From Minwuiaceae bacterium (lineage in GTDB: Bacteria; Pseudomonadota; Alphaproteobacteria; Minwuiales; Minwuiaceae): DNA of 64,000 bases. This document shows positions 37,455-47,497 of this stretch, piece by piece. The translations under genes and the position numbers were made by a program. The stretch spans positions 1-64,000 of the forward strand of contig JANQEE010000049.1 of NCBI GenBank assembly GCA_028278525.1. The letters run 5' to 3'. Numbering within the stretch: position 1 is the stretch's first letter; every line of letters begins with the position of its first letter. The notes below the pieces were generated by a model that was given only the letters and a program-made list of their open reading frames with translations, searched no databases and had not been told where the DNA came from.

Positions 37455-37613
37455 ACGAAATGCCGGAAGCTCACAAGGTCCAATTAGTGTCCGTCCGGCA
37501 CCGGCCCGCACCGCATTTCTGGGGAGCAGGAATCGGGAATCGGGCGAAGTCTGATTCAACCATTCCCGACTTAACGGTCTATGAATTAACGAACTGTTAA
37601 AGACGCGGTCAGG

Positions 37614-38438
37614 TTATCGGCTGCCAATGGCTAACGGCTCGTAAAACCCCGCGGTGAGCCCCGCCAAATCGCGTGCAGACCGGTTGAATGGGCGCTTCAA
37701 TTGACCCCGAAAATGTTGTCGGACCAGACGGTGATAGGTGTCTTCCGGCGGCAGGCTGCGCTCGGCGCACAGATACTCGAACCAGTGCCGGCCAATCGAA
37801 ACGTGGCCGATCTCTTCCTGATAGATGATCTTGAGAACGGCGACGCTGGCTGCGTCATCCTGACTTTCCAGTCGGTCGATCATCGCCGGCGTCACGTCCA
37901 GGCCGCGGGCTTCCAGGACCAATGGCACCACCGCCAGGCGGGCGAGCAGGTCGCCCGCCGTTTCGGTCGCCGCTTCCCACAGGCCGTCATGGGCCGGCAG
38001 GTCGCCGTAGGCGGCGCCCAGTGCGGCGAGACGATTGCGCAGCAGCAGGAAGTGCTTGGCCTCCTCGTCCGCGACGCCGACCCAATCGTCGAAGAACGGT
38101 CCGGGAAGGCCGGAATTGGCGAAACGGGCGATCAGGTCCCAGGCGAGGTCGATCGCATTCAGCTCTATGTGGGCGAGGGCATGCAACAAGGCGATCCGCC
38201 CCGAGAGGCTGCCGCCGGCGCGACGCTTCGGCATCTCGCGCGGCGCCAGCAGACGCGGCTTGTCGGGCCTGGCCGGCCGGTCGGGCGGATCCGCTTGTCC
38301 GACCTTGGTGACCAATCCCTCTCGCCAGCCGGCGGCCGCTTCGCGCGACAGATCCGCCTTTGCCGATGGATCGGATGTGTTGAGAACCGCGACCGCCGAT
38401 GAGGTCAGGTCGCCGAAACGGCGGTCGGTCTCCGTCAC
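37614..38438 (-). CDS. DUF455 ferritin-like protein
   Basis: 274 residues. The helical DUF455 family of ferritin-like proteins: helix pairs with LLHALAHIELNAIDLAWDL, DDWVGVADEEAKHFLLLRNRL and KIIYQEEIGHVSIGRHWFEYL provide Glu/His clusters (AHIE, EEAKH, EEIGH) typical of a carboxylate-bridged di-iron site. Biochemical role unknown; some members sit next to wall or tRNA-modification genes. It overlaps bcp by 4 bases (ATGA), so the two are coupled. Confidence 0.85.
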   Translation of the reverse strand: MTETDRRFGDLTSSAVAVLNTSDPSAKADLSREAAAGWREGLVTKVGQADPPDRPARPDKPRLLAPREMPKRRAGGSLSGRIALLHALAHIELNAIDLAWDLIARFANSGLPGPFFDDWVGVADEEAKHFLLLRNRLAALGAAYGDLPAHDGLWEAATETAGDLLARLAVVPLVLEARGLDVTPAMIDRLESQDDAASVAVLKIIYQEEIGHVSIGRHWFEYLCAERSLPPEDTYHRLVRQHFRGQLKRPFNRSARDLAGLTAGFYEPLAIGSR

Positions 38439-38905
38439 AGTGCTTCGACTGCCTTGAGCACGTCTTCTGCGTGACCTGGGACTTTGACCTTGCGCCAGGC
38501 CTCCCGGATCACGCCCTTACCGTCGATGACGAAGGTGGACCGTTCGATCCCCATGTATTTCCGGCCATACATGCTTTTCTCGACCCAAACGCCGTAGGCT
38601 TCGCACACTTCGCCGTCCTCGTCGGCGCCGAGCGTGACACTGAGGTCGTGTTTCTTCTTGAATTTCTCGTGTTTGGCAACGCTGTCTTTCGAGACACCGA
38701 CGATCACGGCGCCGGCTTCATCGAATTTGGCGGCGTTGGCTGTGAAGGCGATTGCTTCTTTCGTGCAGCCCGGCGTGTCGTCCTTCGGGTAAAAATAGAG
38801 CACGACCGTCTTACCTTTCAGGTCGCTTAGTTTCACGTCGCCGCCGCCATCTGCCGGCATCGAGAAATCCGGAGCTTTGTCGCCCACATTCGGTGTTGCA
38901 CTCAT
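38435..38905 (-). CDS. bcp: Peroxiredoxin Bcp/PrxQ
   Basis: 156 residues from ATG 38903-38905; longer readings extend into the upstream gap. Thiol peroxidase that reduces H2O2 and organic peroxides. Peroxidatic C47 lies in KDDTPGCTKEAIAF. The resolving Cys that many Bcp enzymes have five residues later is replaced by I52; the only other Cys is C101 in GEVCEAYGVW, which may act as resolving Cys as proposed for other PrxQ types, or the enzyme may work as 1-Cys. It is the first gene of the bcp-DUF455 pair. Confidence 0.93.
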   Translation of the reverse strand: MSATPNVGDKAPDFSMPADGGGDVKLSDLKGKTVVLYFYPKDDTPGCTKEAIAFTANAAKFDEAGAVIVGVSKDSVAKHEKFKKKHDLSVTLGADEDGEVCEAYGVWVEKSMYGRKYMGIERSTFVIDGKGVIREAWRKVKVPGHAEDVLKAVEAL

Positions 38906-39108
38906 TCTGTCCGATCCTCCATTGTTCGGTTCTTCGAAGACATAGATCGGTGGGCGCAATCTGGCCAGGGCCAATGCGGTTTTTCGCCCCAGGATGTGAG
39001 ATCGGTAGGCTTTGAACTCGCGACATAACGATTGTACTGATTTCGTATAGACAGGATACGATACGAACAAGATCCGCATGCTAAGTTAGCGTCGCATTTC
39101 AATGCCGA

Positions 39109-40743
39109 ATGGAATCCAGATTCATAGGATCCGGTCGATCGGAAAAAATTATGGATCATGTGGAAAGAAATAGCCCCGGTAACATGAAAAGTCCGGGGCA
39201 GACTTATGCAGTCGACAAATTTGCTTTTCCTATAACAATTTTGGTGATTTCCTGCTTCGTGGCGTTAGGCGTTGCTTTCATAGAACTCGATCACCCTTTT
39301 ACTCTTGCGACATTCAGCAGGGCGCTCTATTCGGACGAGGCGTTCTATTCGGATGGCGCGCGGAACTTTCTGATCTTCGGACAGTGGTCTTTTCCGTACG
39401 ACTATGCGCACTGGCCGGCAGCTCCATTACTCACCGCGATCCGAATTCCGGCTTTCGCGCTATTCGGTGTCAGCCTGGAAACCGCCAGGATTACGTCGAT
39501 GGCGTTCGGTTTCATTGGCTGCCTGGCATTTTACGCAACCGTTCGTACACACTTGCGGCCAGTCATCGCCGCCGCATTGACGATCGCAGGCGCCGTTACG
39601 TTCAGTTTCGCGACCTACGCGAGGTCTGCGTTGGCGGATCCGACTGCGACCGCCTTGGCCCTCGTGGCGTTGTTGATCTACGTGCGCTTCAGCGGTCAAA
39701 AGTGGGCTGTTCCGACAAGCCTTCTATTTGGCTTTCTCGCTTTCTTTGCCAAGTCGTACTTCGTTACGGCATTTCTAGCGATCATCGCGCTGTGGACTAT
39801 TGATATTCTCGTTCGGCCAATTCTGGATAGGGCAGAGATTTCATATAGACGTATATTCACGTTCTTCTTTTCTATGCTTTCGATCGGCGCGGTCTACGTA
39901 TCTTACCACATACTGTTTTCAGAGATTGTCGCCGAGTGGAGTTCGTCGACACTCGACAACAAATTGGGCCATATGCATCCCATAACGATTTTTATTTACG
40001 AGCTACGCGCGCTCAAGGCCCTGCCGTTCACGACAAAGACTCACGTTTTTCTACTGGCGATCGCTGTCGCGGTTGTCTTTTACCTTTTCTCACGATTACG
40101 CCCAGGCAAGCTTTCCGCGATTGTGAATGATTGGCGGCAGCTCTCCCGGGCTGAATTGGCCTATGTCGTTTGGTTGTGCGCCGGATTGGCATTTCTCAGC
40201 CTGCTTAAGCTGCAGAAAGAGCACTACTTCTTTTTTCTGATATTTCCGATTTGTTTCCTCGGGGCGTCGGCCTTGGTACGTCTGGTTCCGGAGCGTCTTA
40301 CACTGCCCGCGGTCATGCTGCTCGTTGTCGGCCATATCGCCGTACAAGCACCCCTGTATGCCCAGTGGTGGACGCGATCCCCAAATAATGCCCTGTTCGA
40401 AGGAAGCCGAACGGTTGCCGGGATCATCGACAACGCCGATCCGAGGAACCAGGTTCCGGTAATCGGGAGTATGGCAGCCACGATCTCATTCTTCAGCGAT
40501 CGCATTTTGGCTGTAGAAGCAGCGTGGATGCCAAATCGGAAAGACTTGTGCGCCGCTGTCGAGCACTGGCGCCCGCCATTTCACGTCGCAACATTTTTCC
40601 CTAAATCTCAGTCTTATGGGATGTTGGACAATGTGGCTGGGTGCAACGTCGTTCGGTCGACAGAGCAGGTGGTCGATATCTCGCTCCTGCCCATTCGCGG
40701 CGATCGCCTTGTTCTCACACGACTCTACTTCCACGATGAGTAG
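39109..40743 (+). CDS. Membrane glycosyltransferase, GT39/ArnT-like (PMT_2)
   Basis: 544 residues from the first ATG; starts at 39151 or 39184 are also possible and no strong ribosome site picks one. About 11-13 membrane helices. The first periplasmic loop carries ALYSDEAFYSDGARNFL, with the acidic Asp-Glu pair used by polyprenyl-phosphate-dependent GT-C enzymes. It would move a sugar from a lipid carrier onto a protein or lipid outside the inner membrane. Codon third positions are clearly richer in A/T than in neighbouring genes (for example 39830-40000), suggesting acquisition by transfer. Acceptor unknown. Confidence 0.8.
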   Translation: MESRFIGSGRSEKIMDHVERNSPGNMKSPGQTYAVDKFAFPITILVISCFVALGVAFIELDHPFTLATFSRALYSDEAFYSDGARNFLIFGQWSFPYDYAHWPAAPLLTAIRIPAFALFGVSLETARITSMAFGFIGCLAFYATVRTHLRPVIAAALTIAGAVTFSFATYARSALADPTATALALVALLIYVRFSGQKWAVPTSLLFGFLAFFAKSYFVTAFLAIIALWTIDILVRPILDRAEISYRRIFTFFFSMLSIGAVYVSYHILFSEIVAEWSSSTLDNKLGHMHPITIFIYELRALKALPFTTKTHVFLLAIAVAVVFYLFSRLRPGKLSAIVNDWRQLSRAELAYVVWLCAGLAFLSLLKLQKEHYFFFLIFPICFLGASALVRLVPERLTLPAVMLLVVGHIAVQAPLYAQWWTRSPNNALFEGSRTVAGIIDNADPRNQVPVIGSMAATISFFSDRILAVEAAWMPNRKDLCAAVEHWRPPFHVATFFPKSQSYGMLDNVAGCNVVRSTEQVVDISLLPIRGDRLVLTRLYFHDE

Positions 40744-40767
40744 ATAGCATGCCGGGCCGACGAGCCC

Positions 40768-41241
40768 TCAGTTGGCGCGGCTCCAGACCCGATTGAGCAG
40801 GCAGGTCAGCGTGCAGCCTTTGATGCCGATGGACAGCGTGTCGCGAGAAGTGTGTCGGACCACATAGCTGTTCTTATCGTCGCCCAGGGTATCGCCGTTG
40901 GCCGGCACATAGATTCGGCCCGGAAGGCGGCCGCCGTCTCCGCCGCCCACCCAGGTGTCTTTAGACGTGCGCCGATACCCTTCCAGTATGCGCAGGCCAA
41001 TAAGCGGGCGGTCCCGCAATGCCGGATCCGGGTTCTTCAGATCTCTGTTCGGAACATCTTCAGGCAATTTGACGATCTCGCCGCACAGGTTGCCGCCGCA
41101 GTCGAAAAGCCTGACCACCGCATTCCAGTCCGGTTCCGTCCAAAGGCCATAAATGTCCCGCGCCTGGACGCCCGAGGGCGCGGACAAGGTGGCGAATGCC
41201 AGCGCGGCGATCGGGACCAGGGGTTTCAAATATTCGGGCAT
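40768..41241 (-). CDS. DUF2147 domain secreted protein
   Basis: 157 residues with signal peptide (about 1-27, ATLSAPSGVQA|RDIYG). The mature part follows DUF2147: DIYGLWTEPDWNAVVRLFDCGGNLCGEIVKL, a PLIGLRILEGYRR segment and a final KGCTLTCLLNRVWSR. Four cysteines (CGGNLC and CTLTC) could form two disulfides in the periplasm. The family is a small beta-barrel of unknown function, sometimes implicated in envelope stress. It converges on the glycosyltransferase gene. Confidence 0.85.
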   Translation of the reverse strand: MPEYLKPLVPIAALAFATLSAPSGVQARDIYGLWTEPDWNAVVRLFDCGGNLCGEIVKLPEDVPNRDLKNPDPALRDRPLIGLRILEGYRRTSKDTWVGGGDGGRLPGRIYVPANGDTLGDDKNSYVVRHTSRDTLSIGIKGCTLTCLLNRVWSRAN

Positions 41242-41313
41242 GGCGTTGCGGCGTTTTGTCGGGTGACGCTCAGCTAGTCCGCGTTTATTGCAGATTGATG
41301 ACGGTCGTCTGGT

Positions 41314-44265
41314 TCAGGCGTCCGACTGCGGATCGGAGACCAGCGAAACGAACGCGTCGTGTACGGCGGTTTCCGCCGCGATTAGAGCAGCCTGGGCGCT
41401 GTCGAAATCATCGGCGCCAGCGGCTGCGGCAAGGGCGACGTTGAGGTCGGTGGACGTGACGCCAGGCTCGTATGCCCCGACTGTACAGAGCCGAAGCAGG
41501 CCCTGAACGGCATTCAGCATACCAATGGCTCGGACCAACCTGGTGCCGGTAGCCGGATCGATAAGACCTTCGGCGCCGGCCTTTTCGAAAACCTTGATGG
41601 CCTGACCGGCCAGGATTTCGGGGTGCGCGTGGGCATGGCGGAGCAGGAGATATTGTCCGAGGAACTCGGCTTCCATCAGCCCGCCTTCGGCATACTTGAT
41701 GTTCCACGAGTCGTCGGTGCCGTGTTCCTGCCGCACCCGCCGATACATGTCGGCGACATCCTTGCGTAACTGTTCCGCATCGCGACGGGCCGTCAGCGCA
41801 TCCTTGATCGTAGCCTCGATCGCGTCGGCAAGGTCGGTCGAACCGGTGATCACCCGGGCGCGGCTCAGAGCCATATGCTCCCATGTCCAGGCGTTTTCCC
41901 GGTGGTAGTCGCGAAATCCCTGCAACGCCACCGCAATCGGCCCGGCATTGCCGGACGGCCGGAGGCGCATATCCACGTCGTAGAGGCGACCCTCTGCGGT
42001 CAGGGCTGTGATGGCGCCGATCACGCGCTGGCATAGCCGGGCGTAATACAGGGCGGGCGACAGTGGCTTCGGTCCGTCGGACGCCTGCACGTCGGCGGCA
42101 TGATCGTAGACGAAGATCAGATCCAGATCGGAGCCGAAAGTCATTTCACCGGCGCCAAGCTTGCCGAGGGCGATGACGGCCATGTCGCCGCCGTCCACGT
42201 TGCCGTGGGTAAGCGAGAATTCGTGACTGACATGAGGGAGCAGGCAACTGACCGCGGTTTCTGCTATCCGCGACAAGGCGGCGCTGGCGGATGCGGTCTC
42301 CGCGGGTTTGTCGAGGACCTGCAAGCCGACTTGGAATTGCCGATCCGCCGCCCAACGCCGGGTTATCTCCAGGACGTCCTGATAGTCTTGTTTCTGCCCA
42401 AGCGCGGCTGTCAGGTCGGCGCGCAGCGCCGCCCTGTCCGGCAGCGGCTCGTAAAAGTCCGCCCCGAGCACGCCGTCCAGCAGGTTCGCATTGCGGCTGA
42501 GCGTCTCCGCCAGGTTCGGCGCCGTGCCCATAATCCTGGCGACCAGCTTAAGCAGCCAAGGATTGGCATAAAACAGGGAAAAAAGCTGAATGCCGGCCGG
42601 CAGCTTGCCAAGAAATTCGTCGAAGCGCAGTAGCGCGGCGTCAGGATCGGCGGTGGCGCCGAATTGCTCCATCAGCATGGGCATCAGAGAAGTCAGTTTT
42701 TCGCGGGCCCGTTCAGACCGCACCGCCCGATACCGCCCGTGATGCCAGCGCCGCACCGCCGCCGCAACCCGCGAGGGTTCGCGAAACCCGAGGTCCGAAA
42801 GCGTTTGCAGCGTTTCGGGGTCGTCGTCGGTTCCCGTGAAAACCAGGTTGCCCGTACTGTCGCCGAGCGACGGCGCGGTTTCGAACAGCGCCCCATAATG
42901 GGCCTGGACCGAATTGAGAACCGCGAGGACGTGCTTCTCGAAGGTTGGCCGGTCCTCGAACCCCATGAAGGCGGCAACCCAATCCAGTCCCTCGTCGGTC
43001 TTGGGCAGGGAATGGGTTTGTTCGTCGTCGATCATTTGCAGGCGATGTTCCAGCCGGCGCAGAAATTCGTAGGAGTCGATCAGGCTGTCCGCCACGTCCG
43101 GCGACAGGCGTTCGGTTTCCGACAGGGCCCTGATCGCCTGACACGTCGCCGGCACCCGAAGGCTGGTGTCGCGGCCGCCGGCGATCAGTTGCTGGGTCTG
43201 AGCGAAGAACTCGATCTCGCGGATGCCGCCACGCCCGACTTTGATGTTGTGGCCGGGGACGACGACCGACGCATGTCCGCGATGGGTATGAATCTGGCGC
43301 TTGATGGAATGAATGTCCTCGATCGCCGCGTAATCGAGATATTTCCGCCAGATAAATGGCGCGAGTCGCGATAGGAAGCCGTCGCCCGCCTCCCGGTCGC
43401 CGGCCGCTGCCCGGGCCTTGATCATCGCCGCCCGTTCCCAGTTCTGGCCGAGGCTTTCGTAGTAGGCTTCGGCCGCGGCCATCGACAGCGCCAGCGGGGA
43501 ACTGCCGGGGTCCGGGCGCAGCCGCAGGTCGGTGCGAAAGACATAACCGTCCCGGGTCCGTTCCTGCATGATCTCAACCAGGGTCCGGGTCAGGCGGACG
43601 TAGAAGGCCGTTGGATCTTTCGATCCCCGATAGTCGATCACTTCCTGGTCGAACAGGACCATGATGTCGATGTCGCTGGAATAGTTGAGTTCGCCGGCGC
43701 CGTGTTTCCCCAGGGCGAAAACGGCGAGGCCGCTGCTCTTCGACGGTTCCGCCGGGTCGATCGAGCCGAGTTCGCCCCGCGCCGCGCCGTCGCGGAGCAA
43801 GAAATCCACGCCGGCGCGCAACGCGGTGTCGGCCAGTTCCGTTAGAGCGCCGGTTACCTTCGGCAGCGGCCACCAACCGGCAATGTCGGCCACGGCCGTC
43901 AGCAGCGCGATCCGGCCTTTGGCGATTCGCAAATCGCGCATCAGGCCGGTTTTGTCCGTCGCGTTCTCCGTCGCTTTGCGCAGGTCGGCGCCGATTTCCG
44001 CATGGATCTCGTCCGGCGTGGCGCTCAACAGGCGCGCGGTGAAGATCTGCTCGCGCAGCGCCGTCCGCGCAAGGTAGGGGCTGTTGCCGAAAATGCAGGT
44101 CAGAAGGGCCGAACCGTCGGAATCTGCCGCAAAATCAACAATTTCTTGACGTTTCTCTGCGTCTTCGAGTTTGGCGGCCTGTTCGGACCAGTGCTCGAAC
44201 CCGACGGCGACGCGGACTTGGTCGTACGCGCGCGGCCAGGTTGCGATCATATCGGAGAGGGCCAA
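41314..44265 (-). CDS. glnE: Glutamine synthetase adenylyltransferase/adenylyl-removing enzyme
   Basis: 983 residues (TTG start; ATG at 44250 is an alternative). It adds AMP to and removes it from glutamine synthetase in response to PII, setting nitrogen assimilation. Two nucleotidyltransferase domains are visible: the N-terminal one with SSDIDIMVLFDQ near residue 200 (deadenylylase) and the C-terminal one with GSDLDLIFVYDH near 715 (adenylylase), separated by a helical regulatory region. Length matches the family (about 950). It is divergent from the AsmA-like gene with 49 bases between starts. Confidence 0.96.
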   Translation of the reverse strand: MALSDMIATWPRAYDQVRVAVGFEHWSEQAAKLEDAEKRQEIVDFAADSDGSALLTCIFGNSPYLARTALREQIFTARLLSATPDEIHAEIGADLRKATENATDKTGLMRDLRIAKGRIALLTAVADIAGWWPLPKVTGALTELADTALRAGVDFLLRDGAARGELGSIDPAEPSKSSGLAVFALGKHGAGELNYSSDIDIMVLFDQEVIDYRGSKDPTAFYVRLTRTLVEIMQERTRDGYVFRTDLRLRPDPGSSPLALSMAAAEAYYESLGQNWERAAMIKARAAAGDREAGDGFLSRLAPFIWRKYLDYAAIEDIHSIKRQIHTHRGHASVVVPGHNIKVGRGGIREIEFFAQTQQLIAGGRDTSLRVPATCQAIRALSETERLSPDVADSLIDSYEFLRRLEHRLQMIDDEQTHSLPKTDEGLDWVAAFMGFEDRPTFEKHVLAVLNSVQAHYGALFETAPSLGDSTGNLVFTGTDDDPETLQTLSDLGFREPSRVAAAVRRWHHGRYRAVRSERAREKLTSLMPMLMEQFGATADPDAALLRFDEFLGKLPAGIQLFSLFYANPWLLKLVARIMGTAPNLAETLSRNANLLDGVLGADFYEPLPDRAALRADLTAALGQKQDYQDVLEITRRWAADRQFQVGLQVLDKPAETASASAALSRIAETAVSCLLPHVSHEFSLTHGNVDGGDMAVIALGKLGAGEMTFGSDLDLIFVYDHAADVQASDGPKPLSPALYYARLCQRVIGAITALTAEGRLYDVDMRLRPSGNAGPIAVALQGFRDYHRENAWTWEHMALSRARVITGSTDLADAIEATIKDALTARRDAEQLRKDVADMYRRVRQEHGTDDSWNIKYAEGGLMEAEFLGQYLLLRHAHAHPEILAGQAIKVFEKAGAEGLIDPATGTRLVRAIGMLNAVQGLLRLCTVGAYEPGVTSTDLNVALAAAAGADDFDSAQAALIAAETAVHDAFVSLVSDPQSDA

Positions 44266-44314
44266 TATCAGCGTTTCTAATTATCGAGGATTGCGGCACA
44301 GTGCTGGAAGGCAC

Positions 44315-47300
44315 ATGAGCGGTCAAGAGGATGCTGATCCGGGGGCAAAGAGCGTCGCGTCCCGACGCAAAGGCGTAGCCCGATCGGCCGGACATTTTTG
44401 TCTTAGACTTATCGCGGCAGCGGTTGGTGCCGGTGCCGTGCTGTGCGCGGCCGCCGCGTGGCGTCTGTCCCAGGGCCCGGTCTCGCTGGGGTTCATGACG
44501 CCTTATGTCGAAGAGGCCATGCAGCTCAGCGACACCGATCTTCGGGTGTCCTTGGACGACACGGTTCTGACCTGGGCCGGTTGGGAACGCACCCTGGATA
44601 TCAGGGCGGTCAATGTGCGGATCGGGGATTCGACCGGCAGCACCGTGGCGGTGGTCCCGGAAGTGTCTCTTGGCCTCGGCGCGCGCGAGATCGTGCGCGG
44701 CAGCCTGGCGCCGAACAGCATCGACCTGATCGGATTGAAACTCCGTATCGTCCGCCGGGTCGACGGTCGGGTGGACCTGGGAATTGCAGACGACTCGGGC
44801 GAGGAGGGCGGCAAACGGGCGATGGCCGCAATCCTGCGCGAGTTGGTTCGCGAAGGGGAAGACAGAACCGGACTCCGGCGGGTCAGCGTGCTGGATGCCC
44901 AGGTCGTTTTCGACGATCAGAAATCGCTGACCAGCGTGCTGGCCCACGCCGCCGATCTGGTGATGTGGCGCGATCTCGGCGGGATCCGCGGCAATCTGGA
45001 TTTCGCGGTCGAGATAGGCGAACACGTGGCCCGACTGTCGATGGTCGGCTACTACGATCAGACGAGCGGCAAGACCGGATTGACTGCCAATTTCGCGCAG
45101 TTGGAACCGGCGGCTCTGGCCGTGCAGGGCGGGCTTTTCTCGCGTCTGGCGCCATTGCGAATGCCCGTCTCCGGCTCGATCGACCTGTCGATCGACGAAC
45201 AGTGGACGTTGCAACAGATTGCGTTCGATCTGGCGGCCGGTCCGGGCGATATCGATTTACCTGAATTCTTTCCGGAGCTTCTGCCCATCGATCGGATGAC
45301 GGCGCGCGGCACGATGGACACGGCGGCCGGATCGATGGTTCTCGAGCGGTTTCGTATCGCCGATGGGGATTCGACGGTCACCCTGGACGGCAACGTCGAC
45401 TTTGCGCCCGACGGCATCGGCGTGAGTTTGCAGGGCGGGCTGAACAACATCCCGGTGGACCGGGTTGTGCGGTACTGGCCGCCGAAAATGGCTGCCGGCG
45501 CGCGCAAGTGGGTCAAAGAACACGTTCATGACGGGGCAATCGAAAAAGGCGACGTCAGAATCCACGTCACTCCGGAGATGCTTGCGTCGTCGACCATCCC
45601 GGAAGAGGCGGTCCTGCTGACGTTCAATCTGCAGGATGTAACCGCCGAATACCTGAAGACGATGACGAAGATCACGGAGGGGGTCGGTAGCGCGCGGCTT
45701 ACGGCGAAGAACTTCGAGCTGACCGTGCAGGATGGCGCGGTCGGGCCGCTCCGTCTAAGCGAAGGCACGGTTTCAATCCCCAATCTCGACAAAGAAGATC
45801 TGACCGCGGATATCAGTTTCGTCGTCTCAGGTGACCTGGCGGATCAGCTTGCGCTGATCGACATGCCGCCGTTGCAGCTGACCCAGAAACTGGGCGTGTC
45901 GACGACCGATATCGGCGGCATCGCGGCGACGCGCGCGCGTCTCCTGGTGCCGCTCAAGCGTGGACTTAAGCTGGACATGATCGGTGTCGCCGCGGCGACG
46001 AACATGAGCGGCGCCTCGCTCGACAACCTGCTCGGCAACTGGTCGCTCGACGAAGGGGCATTGACCCTGAGGGCGGACAAAACCGGCCTGGAGATGGAAG
46101 GGCAGGCGCGCCTGAACGGCGTGCCGATCGACCTGGAATGGGTCGAGGAGTTCCAGCCGAAAGGCGCCTACAGCAGCCGCTACAAGATCACCGGGCAGAT
46201 CGACGATACCGGCCGCAAAGCTTTCAACCTCACTCTCGATCCCTGGCTGCGTGGCCCCGTCGCCGTCGACCTGGAAGTCAATTCAAGTCGGAACGGCACG
46301 GCGGTAGGGCAGGTCGCCCTGGATTTCGGCGAAGCCGATGTGGATATCGAGCCGATCGCCTGGCGTAAGGCTTCCGGAACCGACGGTCTGCTGACATTCG
46401 GACTGGCGATCGCGCCCGGAGAGCCGACCAGGCTGAACGACATGCGTTTCGAGGGCGGCGGCCTGACCTTGGCGGGAGAAGCGGACGTTGCGGCCGGCGG
46501 TGCTCTGGACCGCCTGTCCCTCAGCCAACTGGACTACGGTGCGACACGGCTGGCGCTGACATGGGTCTCCCAGCCGGGTGGGACCTTTGCGACCATTGTC
46601 GGCAGTACGTTGGACATCCGGCCGCAGATCGAAGCGTTCCTGGCGTCGGAGCCCGATGTGGAGGGGGGCACAGGCCCGCGTTTGGATTCCATCAATCTGG
46701 AGGTCGACCGCGTACTGCTGCGCGACGGCCTGACGCTTCGGGATTTCGGCATGAAAATGGACCGGGTCGGCGACCGCCCGGTCAGCCTGGAGGCGGATGG
46801 CGTGTTCGCGAACGGCTCGCCGGTCAGCGCCAGACTGGTAACCCGCGGCAACAAACGGCAATTGCAGGTTTTGTCCGACGATGCCGGCACCATCGCGCGC
46901 GCGCTCGGCATCTACGACAACATCGTCGGCGGCGAATTTCGACTGGAAGGGGCGATCCTGGACGAAGAGCCCGGCGCGCCGTTCGAGGGCCGCATCAAGA
47001 TCGACAAGTTCAAGCTGGTGCGCGCGCCAGTTCTCGCAAAGATGCTCAGCGTCGGGTCGTTGACCGGGATCGGCGACGTGCTGGGCGGCGAGGGGATCGG
47101 TTTCACCCGGGCGCGTATTCCGGTGCGGACCGAGGGCAGCAAGATCCTCATCGAAAAGGCGCGCGCGCATGGCCCCGCCCTCGGCATTACCGGCGAGGGT
47201 GTAATCGACCGGGCGACATCGGAGTCGGATTTTGCAGGCAACCTGATACCGGCCTACACGCTGAACTCGGTGCTCGGCTACATACCTTTGCTGGGCAAGC

Positions 47301-47497
47301 TGTTGGTGCCGGAAGGCGAAGGCATTTTCGGTTTGGCCTACAAGGTCTCCGGCCCGACCGAAGACCCCAGCGTCAGCGTGAACCCGCTCTCGGCGCTGAC
47401 GCCCGGCATCCTGCGCAGCATGTTCTTTCCGGCCGCGGGAAATGCCGACGGCGATACCGAGTTAGACACCAGCGATTGGGAGAGTACGGACCGTTAG
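44315..47497 (+). CDS. AsmA-like / YhdP-type (DUF3971) large envelope protein
   Basis: 1060 residues from ATG 44315. One N-terminal membrane helix (about 28-50) and then a very long periplasmic region of repetitive beta strands, with an AsmA-like C-terminal domain ([44 protein letters not shown] region). This matches the YhdP/TamB/AsmA group, elongated grooves thought to carry phospholipids between the membranes. It ends tail to tail with tyrS: the stop codons share bases at 47494-47497. Confidence 0.85.
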   Translation: MSGQEDADPGAKSVASRRKGVARSAGHFCLRLIAAAVGAGAVLCAAAAWRLSQGPVSLGFMTPYVEEAMQLSDTDLRVSLDDTVLTWAGWERTLDIRAVNVRIGDSTGSTVAVVPEVSLGLGAREIVRGSLAPNSIDLIGLKLRIVRRVDGRVDLGIADDSGEEGGKRAMAAILRELVREGEDRTGLRRVSVLDAQVVFDDQKSLTSVLAHAADLVMWRDLGGIRGNLDFAVEIGEHVARLSMVGYYDQTSGKTGLTANFAQLEPAALAVQGGLFSRLAPLRMPVSGSIDLSIDEQWTLQQIAFDLAAGPGDIDLPEFFPELLPIDRMTARGTMDTAAGSMVLERFRIADGDSTVTLDGNVDFAPDGIGVSLQGGLNNIPVDRVVRYWPPKMAAGARKWVKEHVHDGAIEKGDVRIHVTPEMLASSTIPEEAVLLTFNLQDVTAEYLKTMTKITEGVGSARLTAKNFELTVQDGAVGPLRLSEGTVSIPNLDKEDLTADISFVVSGDLADQLALIDMPPLQLTQKLGVSTTDIGGIAATRARLLVPLKRGLKLDMIGVAAATNMSGASLDNLLGNWSLDEGALTLRADKTGLEMEGQARLNGVPIDLEWVEEFQPKGAYSSRYKITGQIDDTGRKAFNLTLDPWLRGPVAVDLEVNSSRNGTAVGQVALDFGEADVDIEPIAWRKASGTDGLLTFGLAIAPGEPTRLNDMRFEGGGLTLAGEADVAAGGALDRLSLSQLDYGATRLALTWVSQPGGTFATIVGSTLDIRPQIEAFLASEPDVEGGTGPRLDSINLEVDRVLLRDGLTLRDFGMKMDRVGDRPVSLEADGVFANGSPVSARLVTRGNKRQLQVLSDDAGTIARALGIYDNIVGGEFRLEGAILDEEPGAPFEGRIKIDKFKLVRAPVLAKMLSVGSLTGIGDVLGGEGIGFTRARIPVRTEGSKILIEKARAHGPALGITGEGVIDRATSESDFAGNLIPAYTLNSVLGYIPLLGKLLVPEGEGIFGLAYKVSGPTEDPSVSVNPLSALTPGILRSMFFPAAGNADGDTELDTSDWESTDR

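Noticed and set aside
44171..44314. 48 additional N-terminal residues for the AsmA-like protein
   Set aside because: They overlap the start of glnE and precede a normal N-terminal membrane anchor; ATG 44315 is preferred.
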